Of a DNA stretch of 64,000 nt, positions 1 through 8,316 are shown in pieces. Each line of letters opens with the position of its first letter. Position 1 is the first letter of the stretch. A program made the translations under genes and the position numbers. Source of the DNA: Roseovarius lutimaris. GTDB taxonomy: Bacteria; Pseudomonadota; Alphaproteobacteria; Rhodobacterales; Rhodobacteraceae. Under the pieces are notes generated by a model, which worked only from the letters and a program-made list of their open reading frames with translations, had not been told where the DNA came from and searched no databases. The stretch is taken from NCBI RefSeq assembly GCF_900115165.1, contig NZ_FOVP01000003.1, forward strand, positions 124,001 to 188,000, given 5' to 3'.

Positions 1-792
1 AAGCCGCAGAACCTCGCCTTTCTGGCCTTCCTCAGCCTTGTCTGGGCGGGCAACCTGATGGTGCATCTGGAATGGCTGGGCCTGACGGATGACACGCTTT
101 ATACCGGCCTGCGCGTCGGCCTTTTGTCGCTGTGCCTGATGATTGCCGTGCTTGGCGGGCGGGTGACGCCGGGGTTTACGCGGAATGCGATGAAGCGGGC
201 TGGGGTGGATGAGAGCACTCTGCCGACATCGCGCAAACCCGTCGACCTTGCGGCGAGCGTGATGATCGCGCTTGTGCCGCTTGCGCTTCTCTTGCGGGTG
301 CCCGATGCGCTGACCGGCGCATTGGCTGTCGCTGGCGGGGCCTTGCACCTGTTGCGCATCGCCTTCTGGCGTCCGTTCTGGACGCTTGGCCAACCGATCC
401 TCTGGGCGCTGCATCTGGGCATGGCGATGCTGGGGCTTGGGCTTGTTCTCTGGGGCAGCAGCCTTTTGGGATGGGGCAGCGAGGTCGCGGGCTTGCACGT
501 TCTGGGCATTGGCGCGGTGGGGGGCATGACCGTTGCGGTCATGAGCCGCGCCATCCTGGGCCACACCGGCCGCGCCCTGATTGCCCCGCGTGCGGTGGCC
601 CTTTCCTATGCTCTGATTGCCGCCGCCGCCGGTCTGCGCTGGAGCGCCTCGGCGCTTTCGGGCGATCTTTATGGTCCGGCGATTCTGGCCACCGGGGCGC
701 TCTGGATCGTCGGCTTTGGCCTGTTCACGGTCGCGCTCTGGCCTGCCTTTACCGGCCCCAGAGTGCCGCGCGATGCGTCGCCGGGCGCCTAG
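1..792 (+). CDS. NnrS family membrane protein, 3' part
   Basis: The reading frame is open from the first base, so the gene starts upstream and only about 263 C-terminal residues are present. The product is a polytopic membrane protein with at least seven hydrophobic segments. The sequence HTGR after a VMSRAILG stretch, and the RVTPGFTRNA and WALHLGMAMLGLGL stretches, are typical of the NnrS family, haem- and copper-containing membrane proteins linked to nitric oxide stress and denitrification. The nor cluster just downstream fits this. NnrS is recognised by pattern; the metal ligands lie partly in the missing N-terminal half, so activity cannot be judged. Confidence 0.8.
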   Translation, partial: KPQNLAFLAFLSLVWAGNLMVHLEWLGLTDDTLYTGLRVGLLSLCLMIAVLGGRVTPGFTRNAMKRAGVDESTLPTSRKPVDLAASVMIALVPLALLLRVPDALTGALAVAGGALHLLRIAFWRPFWTLGQPILWALHLGMAMLGLGLVLWGSSLLGWGSEVAGLHVLGIGAVGGMTVAVMSRAILGHTGRALIAPRAVALSYALIAAAAGLRWSASALSGDLYGPAILATGALWIVGFGLFTVALWPAFTGPRVPRDASPGA

Positions 793-957
793 GCTCTGAC
801 CCTATGGGACGCCAATACCCCGGCTTCGAGAGGTTGGTTGTATAATAAGCAACGACGGGACTGCGGGACAAAGCGTCATTCTGCTGCAAGAGCATGATCC
901 GTGGCGTCACCCACGCAACAGCTGGCAGGCAGGGCAGATTGCAGACGTTCAAACGTT

Positions 958-1197
958 TCAATCATCAAGATCGGCGTCATCCGGAGTGGTGTTCAGGTAT
1001 ATTCGCCCGATTTTCTTGACGAAAGGGATGCTCAGAAAGACGACGATGCCTGTGGCAATGAGCAGCCTGTCGAACAGGCTGACCGGCATCGGATCATTGT
1101 CATCTGCATACAGATAGATGGCAACAGTAATCACGACGAACCAGATGCATAACATTTGCAGTTTGCGCAGAACGTACTGCCTTGAAATTGCCGACAC
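958..1197 (-). CDS. small two-helix membrane protein, hypothetical
   Basis: A 79-residue protein with a GTG start, preceded by GAGGG seven bases upstream. It has a hydrophobic helix at about residues 14-31, a short charged loop (DDNDP) and a second helix at about 43-60, then an acidic tail ending DDADLDD. I do not recognise a family. It lies alone on the minus strand between nnrS and norC, facing away from norC, so its 5' region shares the 287-base intergenic stretch with the norC promoter. It could be a small accessory protein of NO metabolism, but nothing in the sequence shows this. Confidence 0.55.
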   Translation of the reverse strand: MSAISRQYVLRKLQMLCIWFVVITVAIYLYADDNDPMPVSLFDRLLIATGIVVFLSIPFVKKIGRIYLNTTPDDADLDD

Positions 1198-1407
1198 GTA
1201 ACGCCCTCAATATACCGGTCATTGCGCGACCACTATCCACAGGTCGCCATAATTCGCAAGGCAAATAGAGGGGGTGGCGTCGTCCCTCTCGATGGGTGCT
1301 AGGGGCTAAATTTGGGCCGCTCAAGGCGCCTTTCGCCCGCTGCACCGGGCCGCATGATCCGATTGTTCCTGATCGTCGGCCCAAATCACCCAATCCCGTA
1401 TCTGGCG

Positions 1408-1421
1408 TTGACTTTGGTCAA
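1408..1421 (+). promoter_or_regulatory. Dnr/NnrR-type (Crp-Fnr) box upstream of norC
   Basis: The sequence TTGAC-TTTG-GTCAA is a perfect dyad matching the Crp/Fnr-superfamily site TTGAY-N4-RTCAA used by NO-sensing Dnr/NnrR regulators. Its centre at 1414.5 is about 41.5 bases upstream of a plausible start site near 1456, and a -10-like TACAAA lies at 1442-1447. That is class II activator geometry. NorC starts at 1485. A candidate regulator of this family is encoded at 7473-8180. Confidence 0.8.
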
Positions 1422-1484
1422 GGAGCGCGGGGCGAACACCCTACAAAGTGGCCCAATTCGCATCAACGCGCAAAGGAGACCGCA

Positions 1485-1937
1485 ATGCGCGAAGTCATGA
1501 CCAAGAGCATGGCCCGGAACATATTTTATGGCGGGTCACTGTTCTTCATCATCATCTTCCTGGGCCTGTCGGTTCATTCGCACTACTATATCGTCAATAA
1601 ATCGACCAATGCCGAAACGCTGACCGACAGCGTTGTCTTGGGCAAACACGTCTGGGAAAAACACGCCTGCATCAATTGCCACACGATCATGGGAGAGGGG
1701 GCATATTTTGCGCCCGAACTGGCGAATGTGACAACCCGCTGGGGTGTTGCCGACGACCCCGAAGGCGCGTTCGAAATGCTGGACGGCTGGATGAAAGCCC
1801 AGCCAAGCGGTGTTGAAGGCCGTCGACAGATGCCCTTTTTCGACCTGACCGAAGAGGAAACCCGCGGCCTTGCCGATTTCCTGCGGTGGGTCGATTCGAT
1901 CGACGCACAGGGCTGGCCCCCGAACGACGCGGGCTGA
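1485..1937 (+). CDS. norC: nitric oxide reductase subunit C (cytochrome c)
   Basis: A 150-residue membrane-anchored c-type cytochrome that passes electrons to NorB for reduction of NO to N2O. An N-terminal hydrophobic anchor (about residues 14-31) is followed by the haem c motif CINCH (C62, C65, H66); Met116 in RRQMPFF is the likely sixth ligand. Length fits the family. The ATG at 1485 is preceded by AAAGGAGA; longer in-frame starts upstream lack this and would cover the regulatory box. First gene of norCBQDEF, 15 bases before norB, probably activated through the box at 1408-1421. Confidence 0.96.
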   Translation: MREVMTKSMARNIFYGGSLFFIIIFLGLSVHSHYYIVNKSTNAETLTDSVVLGKHVWEKHACINCHTIMGEGAYFAPELANVTTRWGVADDPEGAFEMLDGWMKAQPSGVEGRRQMPFFDLTEEETRGLADFLRWVDSIDAQGWPPNDAG

Positions 1938-1952
1938 GAAAGGACCAATCCA

Positions 1953-3317
1953 ATGAAATACCAAACCCAAAAAATCGCACTGGCCTATTTCAGCGTCGCT
2001 CTGGCGCTTTTCCTGATCCAGATCCTTGGCGGTGTTCTGGCAGGCGTGATCTATGTTCTGCCCAATTTCCTGTCTGAGGTTCTGCCGTTCAATATCGTGC
2101 GCATGCTGCATACCAACTCTTTGGTTGTCTGGCTGCTTCTGGGCTTTTTCGGCGCTGCCTATTTCCTTATTCCGGAAGAATCCGAACAGGAAATCTATTC
2201 GACCAAACTGGCCTATCTCCAGTTGATCATCCTTGTGGTGGGCACATTGGGCGTTGTCCTGACCTATGTGTTCAACCTGTTTGAGGGCAACTGGCTTTTG
2301 GGCAAGGAGGGGCGCGAGTTTCTCGAACAGCCCAAATGGGTCAAGATGGGCATTGTCGTCGCCGCGCTGATCTTCCTGTTCAACGTGACCATGACCGTGT
2401 TGAAGGGCCGCAAGACCGCCATCAGCACCATCCTGCTCGTCGGCCTCTGGGCCCTGGCGCTGCTGTTTCTCTTTGCCTTTTACAACCCCTCGAACCTGGC
2501 GCTCGACAAGCAATACTGGTGGTATGTCATTCACCTCTGGGTCGAAGGCGTGTGGGAGCTGATCATGGCCTCGATCCTGGCCTATCTGATGCTCAAACTT
2601 ACCGGTGTTGACCGCGAAGTGGTTGAAAAATGGCTTTACGTCATTGTCGCGACCGCGCTCTTTTCCGGCATCCTTGGCACCGGCCACCACTATTACTGGA
2701 TCGGCACGCCGGGCTACTGGCAGTGGATCGGCTCGATCTTCTCGACGCTTGAGATCGTCCCGTTCTTCGCGATGATGTCCTTCGCCTTCGTCATGGTCTG
2801 GAAAGGCCACCGGGATCACCCAAACAAGGCCGCTTTGCTGTGGTCACTGGGCTGTGCCACGCTGGCGTTCTTTGGCGCAGGGGTCTGGGGCTTTCTGCAC
2901 ACGCTGCACGGGGTCAACTACTATTCCCACGGCACGCAGATCACCGCCGCGCACGGACACCTGGCATTTTATGGCGCCTATGTCTGCCTCAATCTGGCGA
3001 TCTTCAGCTATGCAATGCCGATCCTGCGCAACCGTGATCCCTATAATCAGGTGCTCAACATGGCGTCGTTCTGGCTGATGTCGGGGGGCATGGTGTTCAT
3101 GACCTTCACGCTGACATTCGCAGGCACCATCCAAACCCACATGCAACGGGTAATCGGTGACTACTATATGGACGTGCAGGACCAGATCGCGGTTTTCTAC
3201 TGGATGCGCCTTGGCTCTGGCGTGGTGGTTTTCCTCGGCTTGCTGCTCTTCCTCTACGCGATCTTCGTACCGCGTAAAGAGGTGATCTCGACCGATGCCA
3301 CGGTCGCTGCGGAGTGA
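1953..3317 (+). CDS. norB: nitric oxide reductase subunit B, cNOR type
   Basis: The 454-residue catalytic subunit of cytochrome-c-dependent NO reductase, with about twelve transmembrane helices of the haem-copper oxidase fold. All known ligands can be placed with one constant offset from the Pseudomonas enzyme: low-spin haem H53 and H336, high-spin haem H334, non-haem iron H194, H245 and H246, plus glutamates E198 and E267. This indicates an intact cNOR rather than the quinol-fed qNOR, which carries an N-terminal extension. An AAGGA motif precedes the ATG. Downstream norQ begins at the norB stop. Confidence 0.97.
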   Translation: MKYQTQKIALAYFSVALALFLIQILGGVLAGVIYVLPNFLSEVLPFNIVRMLHTNSLVVWLLLGFFGAAYFLIPEESEQEIYSTKLAYLQLIILVVGTLGVVLTYVFNLFEGNWLLGKEGREFLEQPKWVKMGIVVAALIFLFNVTMTVLKGRKTAISTILLVGLWALALLFLFAFYNPSNLALDKQYWWYVIHLWVEGVWELIMASILAYLMLKLTGVDREVVEKWLYVIVATALFSGILGTGHHYYWIGTPGYWQWIGSIFSTLEIVPFFAMMSFAFVMVWKGHRDHPNKAALLWSLGCATLAFFGAGVWGFLHTLHGVNYYSHGTQITAAHGHLAFYGAYVCLNLAIFSYAMPILRNRDPYNQVLNMASFWLMSGGMVFMTFTLTFAGTIQTHMQRVIGDYYMDVQDQIAVFYWMRLGSGVVVFLGLLLFLYAIFVPRKEVISTDATVAAE

Positions 3318-3322
3318 AGCCG

Positions 3323-4135
3323 ATGGATGGATCCATGACACACCACCGGAAGGGGGCGGCCGCCGCCCCCTTCTACCTGGCCCAGGGCAATGAATGCGCT
3401 CTGTTCAAGGCCGCAAGCGAAAACAACCTGCCGGTCCTTCTCAAGGGGCCGACCGGCTGTGGCAAGACGCGCTTTGTGGCCCATATGGCCGCAGAGCTTG
3501 ATCGCCCGCTTTACACGGTTGCCTGCCATGATGACCTGTCGGCGGCCGATCTTATCGGTCGCTACCTGCTCAAGGGTGGCGAAACCGTCTGGGTCGATGG
3601 CCCGCTGACCCGCGCGGTGCGTGAGGGGGCTATCTGTTATCTTGACGAGGTGGTCGAGGCGCGCAAGGACGTCACCGTGGTGTTGCACCCGTTGACCGAT
3701 GACCGGCGCATTCTGCCGATCGACCGCACCGGAGAAGAGCTTGAGGCGGCGCCCGGTTTCATGCTGGTGGCCTCTTACAATCCGGGCTATCAGAACATCC
3801 TCAAAACCCTCAAACCCTCGACCCGGCAGCGTTTTGTCGCGATGGAGTTCGACTTTCCCACACCTGACCTTGAAATCAAGGTCGTCGCTCAGGAAAGTGG
3901 CCTGTCGCCGGATCGTGTTGCCCCTCTGGTGCGCCTCGCAGGCAAGCTGCGCGCGCTGAAAGGGCAGGACCTGGAAGAGGGCGTTTCAACCCGTCTTGTC
4001 ATCTATGCCGCAACCCTCATCGCCCAGGGCATGCCGATTGATCGCGCCATCGAGGCCACGATGATCGAGCCGCTCACCGATGATGCGGATGTAAAACGCG
4101 GGCTCCTCGATCTGGTAACGGCTGTCTTTGGGTGA
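3323..4135 (+). CDS. norQ: NorQ/CbbQ-type MoxR AAA+ ATPase
   Basis: About 270 residues; an AAA+ ATPase of the MoxR/CbbQ group needed for activation of NO reductase, probably by helping insert the non-haem iron of NorB. Walker A (GPTGCGKT) lies at about residues 41-48, with a Walker B-like CYLDEVVEA stretch after it. Three in-frame starts are possible: GTG at 3314 overlapping the norB stop, ATG at 3323 and ATG at 3335. I chose 3323 because GGAG sits eight bases upstream. Always paired with NorD, which follows after three bases. Confidence 0.93.
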   Translation: MDGSMTHHRKGAAAAPFYLAQGNECALFKAASENNLPVLLKGPTGCGKTRFVAHMAAELDRPLYTVACHDDLSAADLIGRYLLKGGETVWVDGPLTRAVREGAICYLDEVVEARKDVTVVLHPLTDDRRILPIDRTGEELEAAPGFMLVASYNPGYQNILKTLKPSTRQRFVAMEFDFPTPDLEIKVVAQESGLSPDRVAPLVRLAGKLRALKGQDLEEGVSTRLVIYAATLIAQGMPIDRAIEATMIEPLTDDADVKRGLLDLVTAVFG

Positions 4136-4138
4136 GGC

Positions 4139-6082
4139 ATGGCCATGACCCGGATCGAAATTGAGCCATGGGAACCCGAAGAAACCATCGGGAAACTGTG
4201 GCACGCTTTTGCCAGTCGCCTCGATGCACCTCTTGTGCATCACGGAGCCGCGGTTGATCTCTCTGAGGTCAGCGGGCGGCTGGCAGTCTTTTTTCGTGGG
4301 CTGGGGGGCGCGCCATCGGTTGAAATCCGGTCGGTTTCGCCCGAGGTTAGCCAACATCGCCTGAAATTCCTGCGCCGTCTCGGCACCGAGGCCGAGCTTA
4401 TCCCGCGGGCCAGCTTTGATGGCGAGGTGCTGCGCCTGCCCGAGAGCCTTGCGATCTTTCCGGACCGGGCCGCCAACGGGGCGCTTTATCTCTGGCTGGC
4501 TGCCGCTGTGGCGCATGCGCCCGCGCATGTTCTTGACGGCGATCCGCTGCGCGCGGACCTTTTGGCGATCCGCGCCGCGCAGAGTATGACACGCGCCGCA
4601 TTGGAGGCCGCGCCGGGGCTGCGCGCCCTGCAAGAGGGGCTGGGGGCGGCGGCTTTGCAACGACGGCCCCGTCAGACCCTGCCGCGCGACGAACAGGCCA
4701 TCGAGGCGCTTGTGCGCCACCGCTTGGGCGATCCTGCGCAGCTTGACCCGCGGGCGAAGATGTTCAGCGCCGCACTTGAAGCAGGCGATGTTTCGCAGAT
4801 CACCGCGCCGCGCGGCTATCGCCCGTTTGCGCCGGTGCCGCTCTGGCCTGATCTACGCGAGCTTATGATGTCGGCCAGCAGCGAGGTTGAAAGCCGCGAT
4901 ACCGAAGGCCCCCCCGAAGAGGGAAGCGAGCGGACCCACCGCGCGCGCCGCCGCAACGCCGATCAGGCAGAGCGCCGCGACAGCCTGATCCTGCATAAAT
5001 TCGAGGCGATCCTGAGTTGGGCCGAGTTCCTGAACCTGAACCGGCGGGTCGATGACGACGATCCTGACAGCGCCAAGAAGGCCGCTGACGATCAGGATGA
5101 AATCGGCCTTGGCCAGATCTCCAAGGCCCCGGCAACCCGGTTAAAGCTTCACCTTGACCTTGCCCCGGAAGATGTTGATCGCGAACGCCTTTCCGACAAG
5201 ATCATGTATCCCGAATGGGACGTGCGCACCGGTGCGTACCTGCCCGATCATGTGCGTGTTCTGCACAGCGTGGCCCCCTCGGGCGATGGTGTGCCCGCCT
5301 TTCGCGACGATCCGCGCGCCATGCGCCGTATCACCCATGTCAAACGCCAGTTCGAGGCGCTGCGCCCCGGTCGTGTCTCGATCCCCGGCCAGCTTGACGG
5401 CGATGAGCTTGATATGGAGGCCGTGGTGCGCGCGCAGGTCGATATTCGGGCCAATGGCGCGGGCAGCGAAGGCATCTGGCGCCAGACCCGGCCACAGGCG
5501 CGCGATCTGGCGGTCTCGATCCTTCTCGACGTTTCACGCTCGACCGAAAGCGCCGTGGGGGACCGCGCAGTGATCGACATCGAGCGCGAGGCGCTGGCGG
5601 CCCTGGCCTGGGGGCTTGATGCCTGCGGCGACGATTTTGCTATCCACGCCTTTTCCTCGCTCAAGCGCGACCGGGTCTATATCCAGACCTGCAAGGGGTT
5701 CAGCGAACCGATGAACGGTGCGGTCGAAGACCGGATCGGCGCGCTTCGGCCCGGGTTTTATACCCGGCTGGGCGCGGCCGTGCGGCATTGCTCGACCGAG
5801 CTTGCAGGGCAATCCAAAAAGCGCCGTCTGCTATTGGTCATCACCGATGGCAAGCCCAACGACCTTGACCATTACGAGGGTCGCCACGGCATCGAGGATA
5901 CCGCCATGGCCGTGCGCGAGGCGCGCCGTGCCGGGCAATCGGTGTTTGGCATCACCGTCGACAAACAGGCCAAAAGCTGGTTCGCGCGGATGTTCGGGCG
6001 CGGCGGGTTTCACGTGATCCCCAACCCCGAGCGCCTGACTGAGGTCCTGCCGCTGATCTATCGTGAGTTGGTCGGCGGATGA
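4139..6082 (+). CDS. norD: NorD, VWA-domain activation protein for NO reductase
   Basis: A 647-residue cytoplasmic protein, the VWA partner of NorQ. The C-terminal von Willebrand A domain carries the metal-ion site DVSRS (DxSxS) at about residues 463-467, followed by VITDGKPND near 567. The N-terminal half is helical and variable, with a highly charged stretch near residues 245-330. Together NorQ and NorD form an ATPase-chaperone pair acting on NorB. The gene starts three bases after norQ and its last four bases overlap norE, so the operon is translationally coupled. Confidence 0.93.
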   Translation: MAMTRIEIEPWEPEETIGKLWHAFASRLDAPLVHHGAAVDLSEVSGRLAVFFRGLGGAPSVEIRSVSPEVSQHRLKFLRRLGTEAELIPRASFDGEVLRLPESLAIFPDRAANGALYLWLAAAVAHAPAHVLDGDPLRADLLAIRAAQSMTRAALEAAPGLRALQEGLGAAALQRRPRQTLPRDEQAIEALVRHRLGDPAQLDPRAKMFSAALEAGDVSQITAPRGYRPFAPVPLWPDLRELMMSASSEVESRDTEGPPEEGSERTHRARRRNADQAERRDSLILHKFEAILSWAEFLNLNRRVDDDDPDSAKKAADDQDEIGLGQISKAPATRLKLHLDLAPEDVDRERLSDKIMYPEWDVRTGAYLPDHVRVLHSVAPSGDGVPAFRDDPRAMRRITHVKRQFEALRPGRVSIPGQLDGDELDMEAVVRAQVDIRANGAGSEGIWRQTRPQARDLAVSILLDVSRSTESAVGDRAVIDIEREALAALAWGLDACGDDFAIHAFSSLKRDRVYIQTCKGFSEPMNGAVEDRIGALRPGFYTRLGAAVRHCSTELAGQSKKRRLLLVITDGKPNDLDHYEGRHGIEDTAMAVREARRAGQSVFGITVDKQAKSWFARMFGRGGFHVIPNPERLTEVLPLIYRELVGG

Positions 6083-6627
6083 GCGAAACGAGCGTTTTGG
6101 ACGAACTTCCGGGCGATCTGATGATCTGGGTTCTGATCGTCAGCGAACTTCTGGTCTTTGGCGCGGGGCTGGCGGCCTTTCTGTCGGTGCGGGCCAGTGA
6201 CCCGGTCGGGTTTGGCGCCGCGCAGGACGCGCTTTACCGGACCGGGGCAGGGATCAACACGGTGGTGCTGGTGAGCAGTGGTGCGCTTGCCGCCTGGGCG
6301 CTGCGCCTGCGAGATGGCGCGCAGCGTGGCGCGGCACGTCTGGCCCTTGTGGTGGCGGCGCTTCTTGGGGTGGTATTCCTGGCTATCAAGGGGTTTGAAT
6401 ATGCCGGAAAGGCGGCGGATGGCATTGGCTGGGACACGCATCCGTTTTTCACCTTCTACTACCTGCTGACCGGGTTTCACGCCGCTCATGTGGTGGCCGG
6501 GGTCATTGTCCTGCTGCTTGTGGCGTGGAAGGATGCGCCGCGCAATATCGAGGCGGGGGCCGCGTTCTGGCACATGGTCGATCTGGTCTGGGTGATCCTT
6601 TTCCCTGTCCTTTATCTGCTCAGGTGA
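6079..6627 (+). CDS. norE: NorE, cytochrome c oxidase subunit III-like protein
   Basis: A 182-residue membrane protein with five predicted helices, homologous to subunit III of haem-copper oxidases. Motifs such as GFHAAHVVAG (about residues 132-141) and FWHMVDLVWV (about 161-170) are the conserved subunit III signatures. NorE is not part of the purified cNOR complex; in Paracoccus it is needed for full activity in vivo. It overlaps norD by four bases and is followed by norF, which matches the norCBQDEF order of Rhodobacterales and Paracoccus. Confidence 0.92.
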   Translation: MSETSVLDELPGDLMIWVLIVSELLVFGAGLAAFLSVRASDPVGFGAAQDALYRTGAGINTVVLVSSGALAAWALRLRDGAQRGAARLALVVAALLGVVFLAIKGFEYAGKAADGIGWDTHPFFTFYYLLTGFHAAHVVAGVIVLLLVAWKDAPRNIEAGAAFWHMVDLVWVILFPVLYLLR

Positions 6628-6631
6628 TGGC

Positions 6632-6901
6632 ATGATCCGCGACCCGCTTTTGCGTGCATGGGGCACGCTCATTGTCCTCAGCCTTGGCTCGACGCTGATC
6701 TCGCTCTGGCATTGGCCGCCGGGATTTTCTGCTGTTGCGGGGATGCTCATTCTGACCTTCGCCTGGCTCAAGGCGCGGGTGATCCTGTCCTATTATCTGG
6801 GGCTCAATGCCGCCCCGTTCTGGCGCCGGGGGTTCGGGATATCGCTCGGGATTTTCTGTCTGCTTTTGCTCGGCCTTTATCTTTTGCCGGGGCTATTTTA
6901 G
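6632..6901 (+). CDS. norF: NorF, small membrane accessory protein
   Basis: An 89-residue protein with three hydrophobic helices, resembling NorF and the small cytochrome c oxidase subunit IV-like proteins. The LAWLKARVILSYYLGL-like segment in the middle is typical of this family. It is the last gene of the nor operon, four bases after norE. It ends 14 bases from the oppositely oriented DUF4202 gene, so the two transcripts converge here. Its exact function is unknown; with NorE it supports NO reductase activity in related species. Confidence 0.85.
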   Translation: MIRDPLLRAWGTLIVLSLGSTLISLWHWPPGFSAVAGMLILTFAWLKARVILSYYLGLNAAPFWRRGFGISLGIFCLLLLGLYLLPGLF

Positions 6902-6915
6902 GCCGCGCCGGCCTG

Positions 6916-7476
6916 TCAGATCGCGAATTTCTGCGCCAGGTCTTCGGGCAGGTCGAATTCCCTCAACACCTGTGCGCGCGCCTCTGGCGACATTTTTCTG
7001 GCCGTTCGGGTGACGATTGTGTCAAGCTTTTCAGCGCTTTGGGTCGGGGCAAAGGGGGCAAAATACCACTTCAGAAAGGTGAAACAGATCACATCCTCAA
7101 GCGCCTGCACCTCGGTGTCGCGCTTGATCCCGTCCTTGCGTATCATTTTCTGTGCTTTTTCAATATCCTGCGTAGAATATCCTGCGTCTTTCATGATCTC
7201 GCCCACGCGGGTCGCGTGATGTTTTGCCAATTCGGTGCGCCAGGTCAGATACCCGGCGCGACCCTCGGGAAAGTCCTTCCTTTTCAACACCCAACGCTCA
7301 ATATGCTGGCCCCGTGCGGCGATTTTCAGCGGCTCGGAGGCGTCTGGGAAAAGCCGCTGCGCTTCCTCGCTCATTCGCTGCCCGTAAAGCTGGGCTGCGG
7401 GTTTGCCTTCGCTGACGTCCGGGTCATGCGCATTGGCCGCGTCAATCGCGGCAAGGGCGGTGTTCAGTTTGCTCAC
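6916..7476 (-). CDS. DUF4202 family protein
   Basis: A 186-residue soluble, mostly helical protein of the DUF4202 family. Recognisable features are the AARGQHIERWVLKR segment (about residues 53-66), the paired His in LAKHHATRV (about 83-91) and a second conserved block around EVQALEDVICFTFLKWYF. The arrangement of His and Asp/Glu residues recalls HD-type metal hydrolases, but this is only a resemblance. Its start codon overlaps the stop of the Crp/Fnr regulator gene (7473-7476), so it is co-translated with it. Function is not established. Confidence 0.85.
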   Translation of the reverse strand: MSKLNTALAAIDAANAHDPDVSEGKPAAQLYGQRMSEEAQRLFPDASEPLKIAARGQHIERWVLKRKDFPEGRAGYLTWRTELAKHHATRVGEIMKDAGYSTQDIEKAQKMIRKDGIKRDTEVQALEDVICFTFLKWYFAPFAPTQSAEKLDTIVTRTARKMSPEARAQVLREFDLPEDLAQKFAI

Positions 7477-8180
7477 AGGGATTTACTCCATGAATCGGCA
7501 GGATCTTTTTCGGCGTACTCCTGCAACAGCTTGATGTCCTCGATCTTGGCATGGTGACGCGACACGCATACGCCGGCAACTTTCAACTTGGAAAACGCCC
7601 GCGACAGGCTTTCGGGTTTCATCCCCAGACGCCCGGCAATCAGCGCCTTGTCGTAAGGCAAAGTCACCTCGCAAGGTCCGGTCTGGCAATTGCACAGCCG
7701 GAGCAGAAAATCCGCAACCCGCTGCGCCCCGGTCTGGGCCTTGATCTGTTCCACCTGGGCGACAAGATCATGAAGGTGCTGAAATGTCGATGCAATGACC
7801 GCAAGGCTTAGTTCGGGATTCTGCTCAAGAATCGAGATGAAACTGCGTGCCGCTATCAACATCAGGGTACAATCGCTCACCGCCTCGGCCGACACCGGAT
7901 AGGGTTGCTGACGAAAGGCCACCGCCTCACCAAAACTGTGACCACGGGTAAACACATTGACGACGGCCTCATTTCCGTTGGGGGACACGCGGTAAAGCTT
8001 GACCCAGCCATCCAGCACCACATGGATCACCTGCGCGCGCTCGCCGTGCAGAAAAACCGTTTCGCCGCGTGTGATTTCCCGAAAGGTGGCATCCGACAAC
8101 AACCTGTCAGCCACCGCATTGGGCAGGCTGCGCAGCAAGAGTGAGTCTCTGGCGATGTTGTGACGTTCCGCTTTATCCAT
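7473..8180 (-). CDS. Crp/Fnr-family regulator (Dnr/NnrR-like)
   Basis: A 235-residue transcription factor with an N-terminal cyclic-nucleotide-binding-type beta-roll (about residues 20-130), a long dimer helix (about 135-165) and a C-terminal winged helix with recognition helix MKPESLSRAF near residue 193. No N-terminal cysteine cluster like that of Fnr is present, which points to the Dnr/NnrR side of the family. Being next to nor genes and a matching box at 1408-1421, it probably controls norCBQDEF in response to NO. No clear box lies in front of its own start. Co-translated with the DUF4202 gene. Confidence 0.88.
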   Translation of the reverse strand: MDKAERHNIARDSLLLRSLPNAVADRLLSDATFREITRGETVFLHGERAQVIHVVLDGWVKLYRVSPNGNEAVVNVFTRGHSFGEAVAFRQQPYPVSAEAVSDCTLMLIAARSFISILEQNPELSLAVIASTFQHLHDLVAQVEQIKAQTGAQRVADFLLRLCNCQTGPCEVTLPYDKALIAGRLGMKPESLSRAFSKLKVAGVCVSRHHAKIEDIKLLQEYAEKDPADSWSKSL

Positions 8181-8316
8181 GAATCACCTTTGATGATCTG
8201 TTACCGTCATATGTATTATGGATTCTTCGGGAATGCACGGTGCAGCCAGCCGGAGCAGGCAAATTTCCAAGCTGGCGATTTGGCGCACTCGGACTCTGCC
8301 TATTTGGAGGAGGGGG

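Noticed and set aside
1536..2819. 427-codon open frame antisense to norC and norB
   Set aside because: It mirrors two firmly identified genes and its composition (H, Q, D rich) is typical of an antisense frame of a membrane protein gene.
6658..7557. 299-codon plus-strand frame over norF, the DUF4202 gene and the end of the regulator gene
   Set aside because: Shadow frame: in-frame overlap with three genes that have clear family matches.
8187..8204. Fnr-like half site TTTGATGATCTGTTA upstream of the Crp/Fnr regulator gene
   Set aside because: Only one half matches; the second half lacks ATCAA or GTCAA.
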